Origin: Primula veris
Lineage: Eukaryota; Streptophyta; Magnoliopsida; Ericales; Primulaceae
Direction: 5' to 3'
DNA: 64,000 bases
Assembly (NCBI GenBank): GCA_963682055.1
Contig: OY821742.1
Span: 2,441,816 to 2,505,815, forward strand
Positions within the stretch are counted from its first letter, which is position 1. Each line of letters opens with the position of its first letter. Below are positions 23,934-34,739 of the stretch, in pieces. Both the position numbers and the translations under genes were made by a program. Under the pieces are notes generated by a model. That model was not told where the DNA came from. It saw only the letters and a program-made list of their open reading frames with translations, and did not search any database.

Positions 23934-26027
23934 TTTACCATTAACACTCGAAAACTAAGCAAAATCTTGAAACTTTTTCCATATATACCTGGATTTGAAA
24001 ACTAACCTTCCAAACAACCACTGTAAACACCCTTTACTTTTATTTAGATTTCACACTATTTTTGTTTACTCTATTGAGGCTTGTTTGGCTGTTATAAAGA
24101 AAATAAGCTTAAATCTACTAGCTTTTCATTTCACTTTTATTTAGATTTATCACTGTTTTTGTTTACTCTATTCAGACTTGTTTGGCTGTTGTGAAGAAAA
24201 TAAGCTTTTTTATTGCTAGTCTAGCTATAAAAAACTAATGCTTAAAGTTAATAGCTTTTTTAAGAAAACAAGCTTTTTTAGGGGAAAGGATCCTCAACAA
24301 TGTTACGTCTATCAATCATTGACCGAAATTTGTTTTCCATATGACAAAATAAACATAAAGTATTTATCTTTCTATAAACTTACAAACAAAATGAACACAA
24401 GCCACCATATTTCTCACAATTTGAAATATAGGCTTCTTCAGTTACAACTTTTACAGTTCTATTCAAATTTTTAAAAATCAAAGACTAAAAAGCTATGTTC
24501 ATTGATTTACAAATTTCGGCTTATTAAGACAAAAAACAGAAAAATCCAGCTCTCAAACTAGTTAACCAAATTGAGTCTAGCTTTTAAGCAGAAAAAAAAA
24601 AGCAAAAAAGAATTGAACTAATACGTTGTATCGAAACGACTTAACAAGATTAATTAGCGATTCACGCAATTACTTAATAACTTCATGATCTCCACAAACA
24701 TCACATTATGAATATCACAATACTAAGTAATGATTGTTTAGGTTGTGGCCTTGAAGCAAAAAGGTACAAATTTAGAGATGAAAAAACCCACACCATCTAT
24801 CTTATATCAGAAGATACAGTATGCTCTTTGAGCAGCTTGCTTCCGGATTCCGTTAAAACAGAAATGAACAAGAGGTTGTATAAGTTAAATTTAGCATATA
24901 TATTTTTTTTCCTGGTCTTCTTCTAGGATTGTAAACAGAGTGGATGTTTTTATTAGATGCTCAAAGCAGTATTGGAAATAGTAAAATGGTGCGTGCAAAG
25001 AGAGTTGATTTTAGTAAATAATGAATTGTTTACCTCATTTGAAATCATGTTGTTATTGTGTGCGATTAATTAACAGGACTGTACCAGTTTATTTCTACAG
25101 AAATTAATATCCCAATAAACGAATGGGAGGGGATTATGATTGACGGAAAAAAATGCGTCCCAAATAAGACAGTTAAATTTGATTGTTTAGGATGTGAAGA
25201 TGTAGCATACGACATTTTTATATCCGGAAAAATACTACGGCCTTCGGGAGTATTCATGGATGCTAAATTTAAAAGATTAAAAGAGGCTGAGATAGATAAA
25301 GCCACCGAATATGTGGCTCTATCTTCGAAAATCAACGGTCCAAATATATTGGCCGTTAGAAATATCGAAATATTAGAGACGGGAGAATCAGTGTTGGTCT
25401 ATGAAAATTTCGATATATCGTTTCAAGAATGGGCAACTAATAAGGGAATTGTAGCGATGTTTGGCATTTGGGATAAGTTTGCCACTTCCACCATCGACGC
25501 TCTTCGAGGGGCAAACGATAAAAACATTTGTCATGTTAATACGAAAACCCCAACAACTACTTCATTTTGGGGTGAGTTTTATATTAGCAATTTCGGAATT
25601 AACGGACGGAAAATGAAAAATTGCGATCAAATTAGACGAGCCGATATGGATGGACTTATTGAGTTGCTCAAGGATCATATTCCCATAGAGATTTCATAAA
25701 TGGGCTTTTGGGATTCATTTCTCTCTTATACTCAACAAACGTACGTTTTTACTTTCTTGATTTTAATTATTGTTATGCTATCTAACAACTCCATAATTCT
25801 TGTTTATATGTGATTTTTACTAGCTACGTTTTTTTTCTCCCGTCTATATAGGCCTGAAGTTATGAGAAAACATCCCCTATTATTATCCGATAAGTAAAAT
25901 TGTCACTTCTTTCGTCAAATCATTGACTATTGCAAAAATGATATGAGTGAAAATGAGTTGAAGTTGTTCAATGCATTCCTCGATGATAACCTAAACTACT
26001 TCGATGGGAAAATTGTTTACCTGACCC
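23931..26027 (+). repeat. Large palindrome, left arm
   Basis: About 2.1 kb that recurs in inverted orientation at 26063-28629. The outer end is at cctttttaccattaac and the inner end at gtttacctgaccc. The left arm carries about 140 bp that the right arm lacks (near 24210-24350). It lacks the 610-bp block at 27931-28540 of the right arm. Confidence 0.85.
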
Positions 26028-26045
26028 ATTCTATAGAACTTGGTA
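24708..26045 (+). pseudogene. B-type kinase-KEN copy B1 (least damaged 5' part)
   Basis: Exon 1 starts at ATG 24708 and reads for about 62 codons (SNDCLGCGLEAKRYKF near the start) before a donor that I could not place with certainty. Exon 2 follows an acceptor near 25078. It is open from Leu-Tyr-Gln-Phe to TAA 25699, with Met at 25136. It holds FDCLGCED, then ATEYVALSSKI, SVLVYENFD, a catalytic-loop-like ICHVNTKTP, and ISNFGI in place of DFG. One cancelled frameshift lies between the last two. A donor at caaac|gtacg (25741), the acceptor tatatag (25852) and a KEN-like exon follow until the palindrome centre. The TAA before the donor would prevent KEN translation. A short truncated protein is possible, but a relic is more likely. 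Confidence 0.6.
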
Positions 26046-26062
26046 CAAGCAATGCAAAAATT

Positions 26063-27386
26063 GGCTAGGTAAACAATTTTCCCATCCTAAGTAGTATAGG
26101 TTATCATCCAGGAATGCATTGAACAACTTAAACTCCTTTTCACTCGTATCATTTTTGCAATAGTCAATGATCAAAAGAAAGAAGTGTTAATTTTCCTTAT
26201 TGGATAATAATAGAGGATGTTTTCTCATAACTTCATGCATGTATAGACCGGAGAAAAAAAACGTAGCTAATAAAAATCACATATAAACAATAATTATGGA
26301 GTTGTTAGATAGCATACAATAGTTAAAATTAAGAAAGTAAAAACGTACGTTTGTCGAGTATAAGAGAGAAATGAATCCCAAAAGCCCATCGATGAAATCT
26401 CTATGGGAATATGATCCTTGAGCAACTCAATATGTCTATCCATATCGGCTCGCCTAATTTGCTCGTAATTTTTCATTTTCCGTCCGTTAATTCCGAAATT
26501 GCTAATATAAAACTCATCCCCAACAATGAAGTAGTTGTTGGGGTTTTTCGTATCACCATGGCAAATGTTTTTATCGTTTACCCCTCGAAAAGCGTCGATG
26601 GCGGAAGTGGCAAACTTATCCCAAATGTCAAACGTCGCTACATTTCCCTTATTAGTTGACCATTCTTAAAACGATATATCGAAATTTTCATAGACCAACA
26701 CTGATTCTCCCGTCTCTAATATTTCGATATTTCTAACGGCTAATATATTTGGAGTGTTGATTTTCGAAAACAGAGCCACATATTCGGTGACTTTCTCTAT
26801 CTCAGCCTCTCTTAATCTTTTAAATTTAGCATCCATGAATACTCTCGAAGGTCGTAGTATTTTTCCGAATATAAAAACGTCGTATGCTACATCTTCGCAT
26901 CCTAAACAATCAAATTTAACTCTCTTATTTGGGACGCATTTTTTTCCGTCAATCATAATCACCTCCCATTCGTTTATTGGGATATTCATTTCTGTAGATG
27001 TAATCTGATAGAGTCCTGTTAATCAATCGCACACAATAACAACATGCTTTCAAATGATGTAAACAATTCATTAATTTACTAAGATCAACTCTCCTTGCAA
27101 GCAACATTTTACTATTTCCAATACTGCTTTGAACATCTCATAATAATATCCAACCTGTTTACAATCCTAGAAGAAGACCAGGATAAAAAATATAAATGTT
27201 AAATTTAACTTATATAACCTCTTGTTCATGCCTGTATAACGGAATCCGGAAGCAAGCTGCTCAATGAGCATACTTTATCTTCTAATATAATATAGACGGT
27301 GTGGGTTTTTTCATCTCTAAATTTGTACCTTTTTGCTTTAAGTCCACAACCTAAACAATCACTACTTAGTATTGTGATATTCATAA
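26063..27386 (-). pseudogene. B-type kinase-KEN copy B2 (inverted copy of B1)
   Basis: The minus-strand copy has exon 1 near 27386-27190, with a one-base deletion that shifts its end. Exon 2 runs from about 27010 to the donor near 26353. One internal stop replaces the Gln of FQEW. After it the frame is continuous through ICHGDTKNPNN (catalytic-loop Asp present), ISNFGI and the C-lobe. It then passes through the position where the other B copies stop (EISSMGFWDSF instead of EIS-stop), up to the donor. The KEN-like exon (about 26250-26063) is frameshifted and cut at the palindrome centre. This copy suggests that the ancestral protein was a kinase-like domain joined to a KEN-like domain. Confidence 0.6.
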
Positions 27387-27930
27387 TGTGATGTTTGTGA
27401 AGTTATTAAGTAATTGTGAGAATCGCTAATTAATCTTGTTAAGTCGTTTCGGTACAACGTATTAGGCTCAATTCTTTTTTGCTTTTTTTTTTCTGCTTAA
27501 AAGCTAGACTCAATTTGGTTAACTAGTTTGAGAGCTGGATTTTATTGTTTTTTGTAAGCCGAAATTTGTAAATCAATGAACATAGCTTTTTAGTGTTTGA
27601 TTTTTAAAAATTTGAATAGAACTGTAAAAGCTGTAACTGAAGAAGCCTATCTTTCAAATTGTGAGAAATACGGTGGCTTGTGTTCATTTTGTTTGTAAGT
27701 TTATAGAAAGATAAATAATTCATGTTTATAGAAAAAAGCTTATTTTCTTCACAACAGCCAAACAAGCCTGAATAGAGTAAAAAAAACAGTGATAAATCTA
27801 AATAAAAGTGAAATGAAAAGCTAGTAGATTTAAGCTTATTTTCTTTATAACAGCCAAACAAGCCTTAAACAAAAATAGTGTGAAATCTAAATAAAAGTGA
27901 AATGAAAAGTAAAGGGTGATTACAGTGGTT

Positions 27931-28540
27931 AGTAGGAGATGATTAAGACAAACTCGATTCTACAGAAGGCTTCTGTTTATTTATTTTCGCTGGTCTTCTT
28001 AGTTCTCACTTTATCTTCTCAAACCTAAAAGCACCCACCCACACACAAGCAGTGACAATCTAGAAAATGATAAATTAGAAAATAATTAATGTATAAAATA
28101 TATTGGAGATTATGCAGCAATGGAAAAAAAAGGGATTGGAACAACTGTAAGTGAATTAAATTCTACCGAAGTGCACTGAGGGGTATAAAATTGGGGTTTT
28201 TACTATATTTACTTTTTGTAACTATTGTAAACCTTTTTAGTTTTTGTTACAATTGTTGGCTCAATGATTGATGCTATCTTACCCATAAATTTATAAAATG
28301 TTCTGTTCAGTTCTATTTTTGCTGTGTTTATTACAAATTGACCTTGGAAGTATTTTGATCTGACTAATCTGGTTACAAATCACAATTTTTTTTCCTTTTC
28401 GCATGTTCGAAACTAATTTTCTGATCTGTTTAATTAAAGTAGTGGTTTGAGATGTATAGTAGGAAGACGGTCTTAAGCAGTTATTTCAAATCTGTGATGC
28501 CGAGCCTCTTAATGCAATACAAAAATGGATTTTGAATCCT
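27931..28540. other. 610-bp block present in only one palindrome arm
   Basis: The block interrupts the right arm and is bounded by gtt on both sides. In the left arm the two flanks are continuous (cagtggttgtttgg in arm orientation). It has no clear terminal inverted repeats, so it is either an insertion with a 3-bp duplication or sequence deleted from the left arm. No coding content is recognised. Confidence 0.55.
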
Positions 28541-29412
28541 GTTGTTTGGAAGGTTAGTTTTCAAATCCGGGTTTACATGGAAAAAGTTTCAAGATTTTGC
28601 TTAGTTTTCGAGTGTTAATGGTAAAAAGGTGTTAAGCATCATGATATTATATGAGAAAATTAATGTTTAATATATTCAACTAACTAGTATCTCACTTTCC
28701 AGCCTGGGTATATTTTGTATTAAGCTGCATTATTGAGGATTTTTGGGTTGATTAAAGCTTGAAATGCGACCATTACCGACTTAACAATTTTGGTTGTCAT
28801 TATAGTGCTCTTTTGATCGCTTTGATCAGGAGCTATAAGGGTTATAAGAATATGGGTCATAAGGTGGAAAGTAGCACGTAATAAGCTCATTATCTTGTAC
28901 CAACAGCAACTAACAAATCATGTACTAGTAAATAGGAAGTGACTTTAGCAAAACCATGTTAATAAGTACCTCACACAAAACCTCGGCGCTGCTGGCATTG
29001 AAATTCTGCAAAGCTGCTCTCTTTATATACTGAACAAAATTGGTAAAGTGTTGGGTCACTTGATAAAAAAAGCTAAAATTTTGCAACATCAAACATCAAT
29101 TTACAGTTATAAGACTAGCGCATTCCTTTAAGATATATCATTTTCCCCACAAAAACTAATTTTGATGCACAGACAGTGGAATTTTAATTTCCGCAAGCTA
29201 ACTTTAAATGCATAGCAAATTATCATTTGCAGGTCTGCGTAATCATGATATTCGGAAGGAACTATTTATTCGGATATTCCTTACTTTTATATACTCTTTC
29301 TTAACTAAACTACAGGATCCGAGTAAAATTCAATATTGGGAAGAGAAAAAATAGAATTGAGTCCTGTAGAAAATTTTGCCAAAACAATGTAATGTACAAG
29401 TAAAAAAAGTAC

Positions 29413-29473
29413 CTCTCAAAGAGCTTAAATCTTCCATCAACTATAGCTGGCACTTGCCTCAAAGGGTTAATTT
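29413..29473 (-). pseudogene. Orphan exon of a theta-class glutathione S-transferase
   Basis: On the minus strand a 61-bp exon is bounded by acceptor ttctag-like tttcag and donor GAGAG|gtactt. It reads EINPLRQVPAIVDGRFKLFE. This is the end of the thioredoxin-fold domain of plant GSTT enzymes (INP..kVPAIVDGrlkLFESHAI), including the conserved Val-Pro that contacts glutathione. The flanking GSTT exons, with the N-terminal Tyr/Ser active-site region and the helical C-domain, are not found within 1.5 kb on either side. The exon itself is undamaged. It is most likely a captured or remnant exon. A splice-bounded block at about 28975-29027 on the same strand could be another exon of the same transcript. 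Confidence 0.6.
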
Positions 29474-30708
29474 CTGAAATGTAAAACGATGGAAAAGATT
29501 AAAACATAGGGGTTTCAGACCACGTCCACTTTCAACATATTTTTAAACAACGTATAATAGTAACTTCTGTAATGTGAAAACAGTAATGGTATGCATAATA
29601 CAAGTTAGACTATTTTGGACATCGCTGGAATTTTTATCTTTCATGTTCAATGTTCGTTTTGTTGTAACTTTTAGAAGTAATTGATAGTGAAAATAAAAAG
29701 TTCAAAGCACTTGGTCAAAAGTTGTTGCCAGACATAACAAAACCTTGATGTGTGTTAACATATTAGTTACATTTTTGGACAAGTAATCAAAACATAGAAA
29801 AGAGAACCAACATCAGTACATTACCAAACTTTAAAACTTGGTTTAGACAAATGGATTGCAATTCTTAAGCCAAAATGTAACTACAAGTCTCCAATAAGTT
29901 TAAAAATGCAACGAAACAACCCCAATCCCATATAACCTGTCACTATGATATCATCACGAATATACAGAATTTTATACCATGTGAGAGTGTTTAACAACAC
30001 TCATAATTGAAAATTTTGACATCCATTTTGGGCAGTGTATACTATTAAGCTGTTTTTTCACACAGCTACTACGCTGCTTTTTAAAACAGCTTGTAATCTG
30101 TTTTTTTAAACAGCTTAAAAGCTGCTTAAAAAACAGTTTAAAAAATCTTAAAAAACAGCTTAAAAGCTGTGTAAAAACCAGCTTTTAAGCTGTATAAAAA
30201 ACAGCTTAATGACAACCAAACAATTAATAATAAATATCTAAATAAACAAATTTGAATAAAAACCCTATTTTTTATAAAACGGGAAAAATATCAACAAGCC
30301 TAATTTTTTTAATTAATATATAACTAATATTTATGCAACCAAAGTAATTAAAAAAAACCTAATTTTATAAAACACATAATTTTCAAAACGGGTAAATATT
30401 AATAAACCCTAACTATTTTTATTTTTCCCAATCAAAACAACATAAGGAACATACACATTTAATGATAACCAAACAATTAGTAATAAATATCTAAATAAAC
30501 ATATTTGAATAAAAACCCTATTTTTTTATAAAACAGGAAAAAACAACCCTAATTTTCTTTAATTAATATAAACAAACAACAAGCAATTATAATCACTAAG
30601 TGAATAATCAATTAATCAATTGGCATATTTTATATCTTTTTCCCTATTTTACAAATTGAAACTACATCAAATAAATAATAAACTAGGGAATAAAGAAATA
30701 CCTTGAAT

Positions 30709-30880
30709 TAGGGTATCTAATTCGGTGAATTAAAGATAAACGTAGCTTAATCAGACGAAATTTGATGGTTATGGTTTTTATTTTGGTTGATTAGTGATGA
30801 TTTGGGGGTCTTAAAGCTGTCTGTTTTTTTGTGAAAGAGAAAGAGCGATTTCTATTTTTTGTTTGTTAAATTGACGTGCA
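30709..30880 (-). other. Possible 5'UTR exon on the minus strand
   Basis: On the minus strand a pyrimidine-rich start (ctctttctctttcac) leads through non-coding sequence to a donor TTCAAG|gtatttc at 30708-30709. This resembles a plant 5'UTR first exon. Transcription from here would run leftwards over the GST exon at 29413-29473. The link is inference only. Confidence 0.3.
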
Positions 30881-31134
30881 GGGGTATAACTGTAAATATG
30901 TAAATTCCTAGTGTAAACCGTAGATTTAATCTACGGTCTGCAAATTTTTTGTACGGTTTGTAATTAAAATATATGGGTTGTGCGTTTTTTCAGAAAAAGT
31001 GTAGTAGAAAAATCCAGCCTCATAAACTGCAGAACTACAACTATTGTGTCTCTCAATTTTCAAACTAAGCAAGAGAGAAGAGTGTCATATGGGTTCCTCA
31101 TAGTGTGTATGACTGTATTCCGTTATGTTACTTG

Positions 31135-31664
31135 CAGAGCCGGTTTTGGGCCTGTACCAACAATGCAGGTACACTGGGCGGTGTAAAAAATGGGCCCAAA
31201 AATTTCCTTTTATTTACCCATACATATATAGTTAAATTCATAAACTGGTATGAAAGAATATTGAAGTAAAGGGCCAAAATGTGAACATAGTTAAAGTTTT
31301 GGACCATTTGCCAACACGTGCTGCCAGCTTAATAAATTTTCTAACACCAGTCACCATTGCAGTTTAACATAATTGTTAATTAGTCCTCATAGTGCAAGAT
31401 GAAACAGAAAAGGACCAACAATTAGCAAATATGTTACTTTAGATACCAAAATTAAGCAAATAATATTTGGTTTGTCGGACAATTTTTACCCCTCCTATGT
31501 TCTGAGAAACTCTTTCTACGTGAGGCTGATAAGGTCAATTTTCTGTTATGACTGTAATTTTTTTTTACTTAAAATAATTTTCGAACACTTGAGTCTATTT
31601 TAAGAAAAGAGCCTCTTTTTTTGTATTTTTTCACCGGGACTCAAATTTCTCAGAACCGGCCCTG
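31135..31664. mobile_element. hAT-like non-autonomous element (530 bp)
   Basis: The left end is cagagccggttttggg. The right end reads cagggccggttctgag in reverse complement, a CAG(A/G)GCCGG terminal repeat typical of hAT-like plant elements. The word ttacttgc occurs at both flanks, but on the right it is offset by four bases (ctaa), so the 8-bp target duplication is only approximate. The interior is non-coding. Confidence 0.6.
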
Positions 31665-31699
31665 CTAATTACTTGCGAAAATTTCAGTTATCAATTTGG

Positions 31700-32509
31700 C
31701 AATCAATCTTAAAGAAGTGAATCTTGTTCCGACAATGAAATACTACTTAAAAGAGTATAAAATTAACTAAATACGCAACCAGGTGCAAACATCATCCATC
31801 ATGTTTAAACCAACAAAGAAAGATATTTAAAACATTAAAGAGCTAATGTTTCCTCTTTCTTCATAGCTTTCTATCTACCGGTAAAACTTTGATCTATCAG
31901 AGTTTGAAAAGGAAATGTCTTAAAACGTGAAGGTATAGCACTTTGACAAGAGCTCAACTACAACAATAAAGCTAAAACGCCATACTCATATCGTTGTAAC
32001 AATGAAGTTAAACACCAAGAAGCAATAGTAAAAGAAAAAGTAGAAAAGGTGTAAAACACATAACTCAATAAGACAGTACACATAAATTATGAACTATAAT
32101 CAGAAACCCCCCAAAAAATACTCAAGCTCACACTTATTGATTTTTTATTCACGTCCCCCAACTATTCCCCAGCTAAGCTTGGGAAGAATTCATGATCTGG
32201 CATGTACAGATTGAAAACTTCATTCTCAATTTTACGAAGAATGCACATTTCTTTATGCTTTTATTGCGTTCATTACACTTTTTGGTGAAGCTCTACAATA
32301 TTTTAACTGCTTCATGTAAAAGCTTGTTGAGGATCAGTTTCAGCCTTTCAGGCACGGTTTTTAATATAGTGGTAAAAACTGAAACCACCACTAAGAATGT
32401 TTTAATTCGATCAAAACCTTTTGGAGCTAAACTTTCAACCACTAACAAGCTAAAGATACATGATAATGAAAATTTCCACTTACTTGAACAAGACAATGCA
32501 TCCAAGCAT
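31700..32509. other. Non-coding region downstream of the PPR gene
   Basis: It probably holds the 3'UTR of the minus-strand PPR gene. The open frames on both strands at 32192-32524 overlap each other, have no recognisable motif and are taken as chance. Confidence 0.5.
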
Positions 32510-34696
32510 TCAACGTGCTCCTAACTGAATCTGAGGATAAGACTCCTGGATCTTCGAAAACAATTCCCCACATGGAATATTCAGTCCATTTTTACTACTC
32601 TGTAAAGAACTCGATAAAAGCTCCTTCATATTATCCTCGTCATAGAACTGACAAAGACACGTCAATATAGTACCAGTTATTTCAGGGTCAAGGACAACAC
32701 CCCATTTACCCATCTGATTAAGCAACCCAATGGTTTCATCCTTTTCACCCCTAAAAAATAAGCCCTTTAGAAGAGAATCGCATACATAAGCATTTGGAGT
32801 GAACCCAGAAGCGATCATTTTATCTAAAAGATCTTTCGCGTCCTCTGACTGTCCCAATTCAGTAAACCTATTTATTAATATACTAAATGTCATCTCATCA
32901 GGAAATAATCCCTTCCGTACCATATCAAGGAGGAGCTCTTTGGTTGCATCGATATCACCCGCTTTAAGAGTTGTATCTATAATTGTATTAAATGATATAG
33001 CATCTGGTTCACACCCCAAATTTTTCATCGCGTTGAAGATCTCCCTGGCTTCTACCAAACTCCCATCTTTACAAAGAGTCGAAATCAATGTATTGAACAT
33101 ATAAAGAGTAGGCTGAAGCCCACAAGATCTCATTTTTAAAAGAAATCCTTTGGCAATATTAATCATATGCAATCTGCAAAACCCATTAACTGTAACACTA
33201 TAAGTAAATTCGTTTGGAATAAAACCTAATTGCATCATCTCTTTCCATATCCCTATAGCCTTTTCAACTTCGTCATTTTTTAAGAAGGCCCCAATTAGCA
33301 TATTACAAGGCACAACATCTCTAATTTTCAAATCCTCAACTATAATATGATGAATCTCTAATGCCTCATCGACCCGATTATCAGAGCATAATCCTTGTAT
33401 CAACGCAGTAAACGTTCTACCATCTGGCTCAATACTTTCCGGCATTTTTTCAAATAAACTAACCGCATCTTCAACTTTTCCGTTATCACAAAGACCCTTA
33501 ATTAAACTATTGTATGTAACCAAGTCGGGTGTTTTTCCATTTTCCGTCATCATTTTGAAAATCTCAAAAGCGTCGTCTATTAACCCTTCTTTACAGAATC
33601 CCGCTATCAAGACATTGAAGGTTATAACGCTCGGATTCTCTCCCTTCTCTATCATCAAATTGACTATTTTCAAACCTTTTCTAGATCTTCCATCATTACA
33701 TAGCCCATCTATCAAAGCTGTATAAGCGAACGAATCGGGACGAATCCCTTTCTCTATCATCTCACTAAACATTTCTGCAGCTTCTTTCCACTTCCCAATC
33801 CTACAAAATCCATTTATTAAGCAAGTATAAGAAACCACGTTGGGAGAAACCCCTTTCGCTAGCATTTCGTCGAACAATTGTTTCCCACGCTCAACTTCGC
33901 CCTTCTTGCAAAACCCGCTTAAAAGTATCACGTAAGTATATAAATCAGGTACCAATCCGTCCAATAATATCTCTTCCAACATACCAAAAGCTTCGTGGAG
34001 TCTACCGTTCTTGCACAGCCCATCCATTATAGTGGTGTAAGTAACCAAATTGGGGGTACAACGAAAGGTCTTCATTTCGGCTCTCAAACTTAAAGCCTCT
34101 TCTAATTTATTTTTCTTGCAAAACCCATTAATCAAAGTATTAAAACTAACTACATCAAGCAGGTATCCACTTATACAAAACCCACGAAAAAGATCCATTG
34201 CTGTCTCAACCTCACCATTGATACAAAATCCTTTGAGTATCAAATTGAGATTGTAAGTACTAGGAGTGTACCCTCGCTTTAGAATCGACCCCAATACCCC
34301 GAAGGCTACATGGGGATTATTTGTATGTAGGAAAAATTCTATGATAGCACTTAAAGTTAAGAAATTTGGGGAAATGGAATGAAGGGACATGGTTTGCTGT
34401 ACTTTGAGAGCTGAAGCATAGTTTTTTGACTTTATTAGGGATTCTAATAGAAGATTAGCTGTGGCGAAAGATGGGGCGAAGTGAGAATGGTCGAGGAAAA
34501 GTGAAACAGCTTCAGATAAGTGAGTGTAAGGTTTCTGACAAAGATTTCTGATTTGTGTCTCAGTAGAGAGTATAGATGGTGTAGAAGAAGAGGCCAAAGA
34601 AGAGAACAACATAAAGCAGCCATGTCTACGGTGGCGGTTTGATCGAACAAGGAGATTACACATAATCTGTGAAAATACAGAGAGAAAAAAGGACAT
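32510..34696 (-). CDS. P-class pentatricopeptide repeat protein (At4g28010-like), organellar RNA factor
   Basis: A single intronless frame of 728 residues is typical of plant PPR genes. After an Arg/Ser-rich leader without acidic residues in its first 40 positions, consistent with a mitochondrial targeting peptide, come about 17 PPR motifs. They run from about residue 80 to 690, most of them 35 residues long. Examples begin VVSFNTLINGFCKKNKLEEA and LVTYTTIMDGLCKNGRLHEA. No E, E+ or DYW extension follows, so this is P class, whose members bind single-stranded organellar RNA and support processing, stability or translation. The N-terminal layout and the final repeats (KSF.KMR.c.LQP, KdGSL.eA, LKAGDI) recall Arabidopsis At4g28010. 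The start was taken at 34696, but Met12 is a credible alternative. Codon use is uninterrupted and the gene looks intact. Confidence 0.93.
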   Translation of the reverse strand: MSFFLSVFSQIMCNLLVRSNRHRRHGCFMLFSSLASSSTPSILSTETQIRNLCQKPYTHLSEAVSLFLDHSHFAPSFATANLLLESLIKSKNYASALKVQQTMSLHSISPNFLTLSAIIEFFLHTNNPHVAFGVLGSILKRGYTPSTYNLNLILKGFCINGEVETAMDLFRGFCISGYLLDVVSFNTLINGFCKKNKLEEALSLRAEMKTFRCTPNLVTYTTIMDGLCKNGRLHEAFGMLEEILLDGLVPDLYTYVILLSGFCKKGEVERGKQLFDEMLAKGVSPNVVSYTCLINGFCRIGKWKEAAEMFSEMIEKGIRPDSFAYTALIDGLCNDGRSRKGLKIVNLMIEKGENPSVITFNVLIAGFCKEGLIDDAFEIFKMMTENGKTPDLVTYNSLIKGLCDNGKVEDAVSLFEKMPESIEPDGRTFTALIQGLCSDNRVDEALEIHHIIVEDLKIRDVVPCNMLIGAFLKNDEVEKAIGIWKEMMQLGFIPNEFTYSVTVNGFCRLHMINIAKGFLLKMRSCGLQPTLYMFNTLISTLCKDGSLVEAREIFNAMKNLGCEPDAISFNTIIDTTLKAGDIDATKELLLDMVRKGLFPDEMTFSILINRFTELGQSEDAKDLLDKMIASGFTPNAYVCDSLLKGLFFRGEKDETIGLLNQMGKWGVVLDPEITGTILTCLCQFYDEDNMKELLSSSLQSSKNGLNIPCGELFSKIQESYPQIQLGAR

Positions 34697-34739
34697 TCAT
34701 AAATCCAAATCAATAGCTCCAAAATCCCAAACAATTATA

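Larger units (their letters stand above)
26063..28629 (-). repeat. Large palindrome, right arm
   Basis: Inverted copy of 23931-26027, separated from it by a spacer of about 35 bp. The match runs through the KEN-like exon, kinase-like exon, exon 1, and the upstream non-coding DNA with its aagcttattttctt blocks. It resumes after the 610-bp block to the outer end at gtaaaaagg. Confidence 0.85.
28640..31130. other. Mostly non-coding region with foldback and direct repeats
   Basis: A foldback of about 167 bp (30044-30210) has ends attaagctg/cagcttaat and is filled with inverted copies of aaacagctt. It is followed by a direct duplication of about 115 bp (30207-30322 and 30461-30573, sharing aaccaaacaatta and gaataaaaaccctattttt). 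A short stem ccgtagat/atctacgg lies at 30919-30938. Apart from the GST-like exon no coding sequence is recognised. Confidence 0.6.

Noticed and set aside
24238..24474. 78-codon frame in the left palindrome arm upstream of exon 1
   Set aside because: The inverted copy does not keep the frame (stops and indels), and composition is AT-rich non-coding.
32192..32524. 110-codon plus-strand frame downstream of the PPR gene
   Set aside because: No motif, and an equally long antisense frame covers it. It most likely lies in the PPR 3'UTR.
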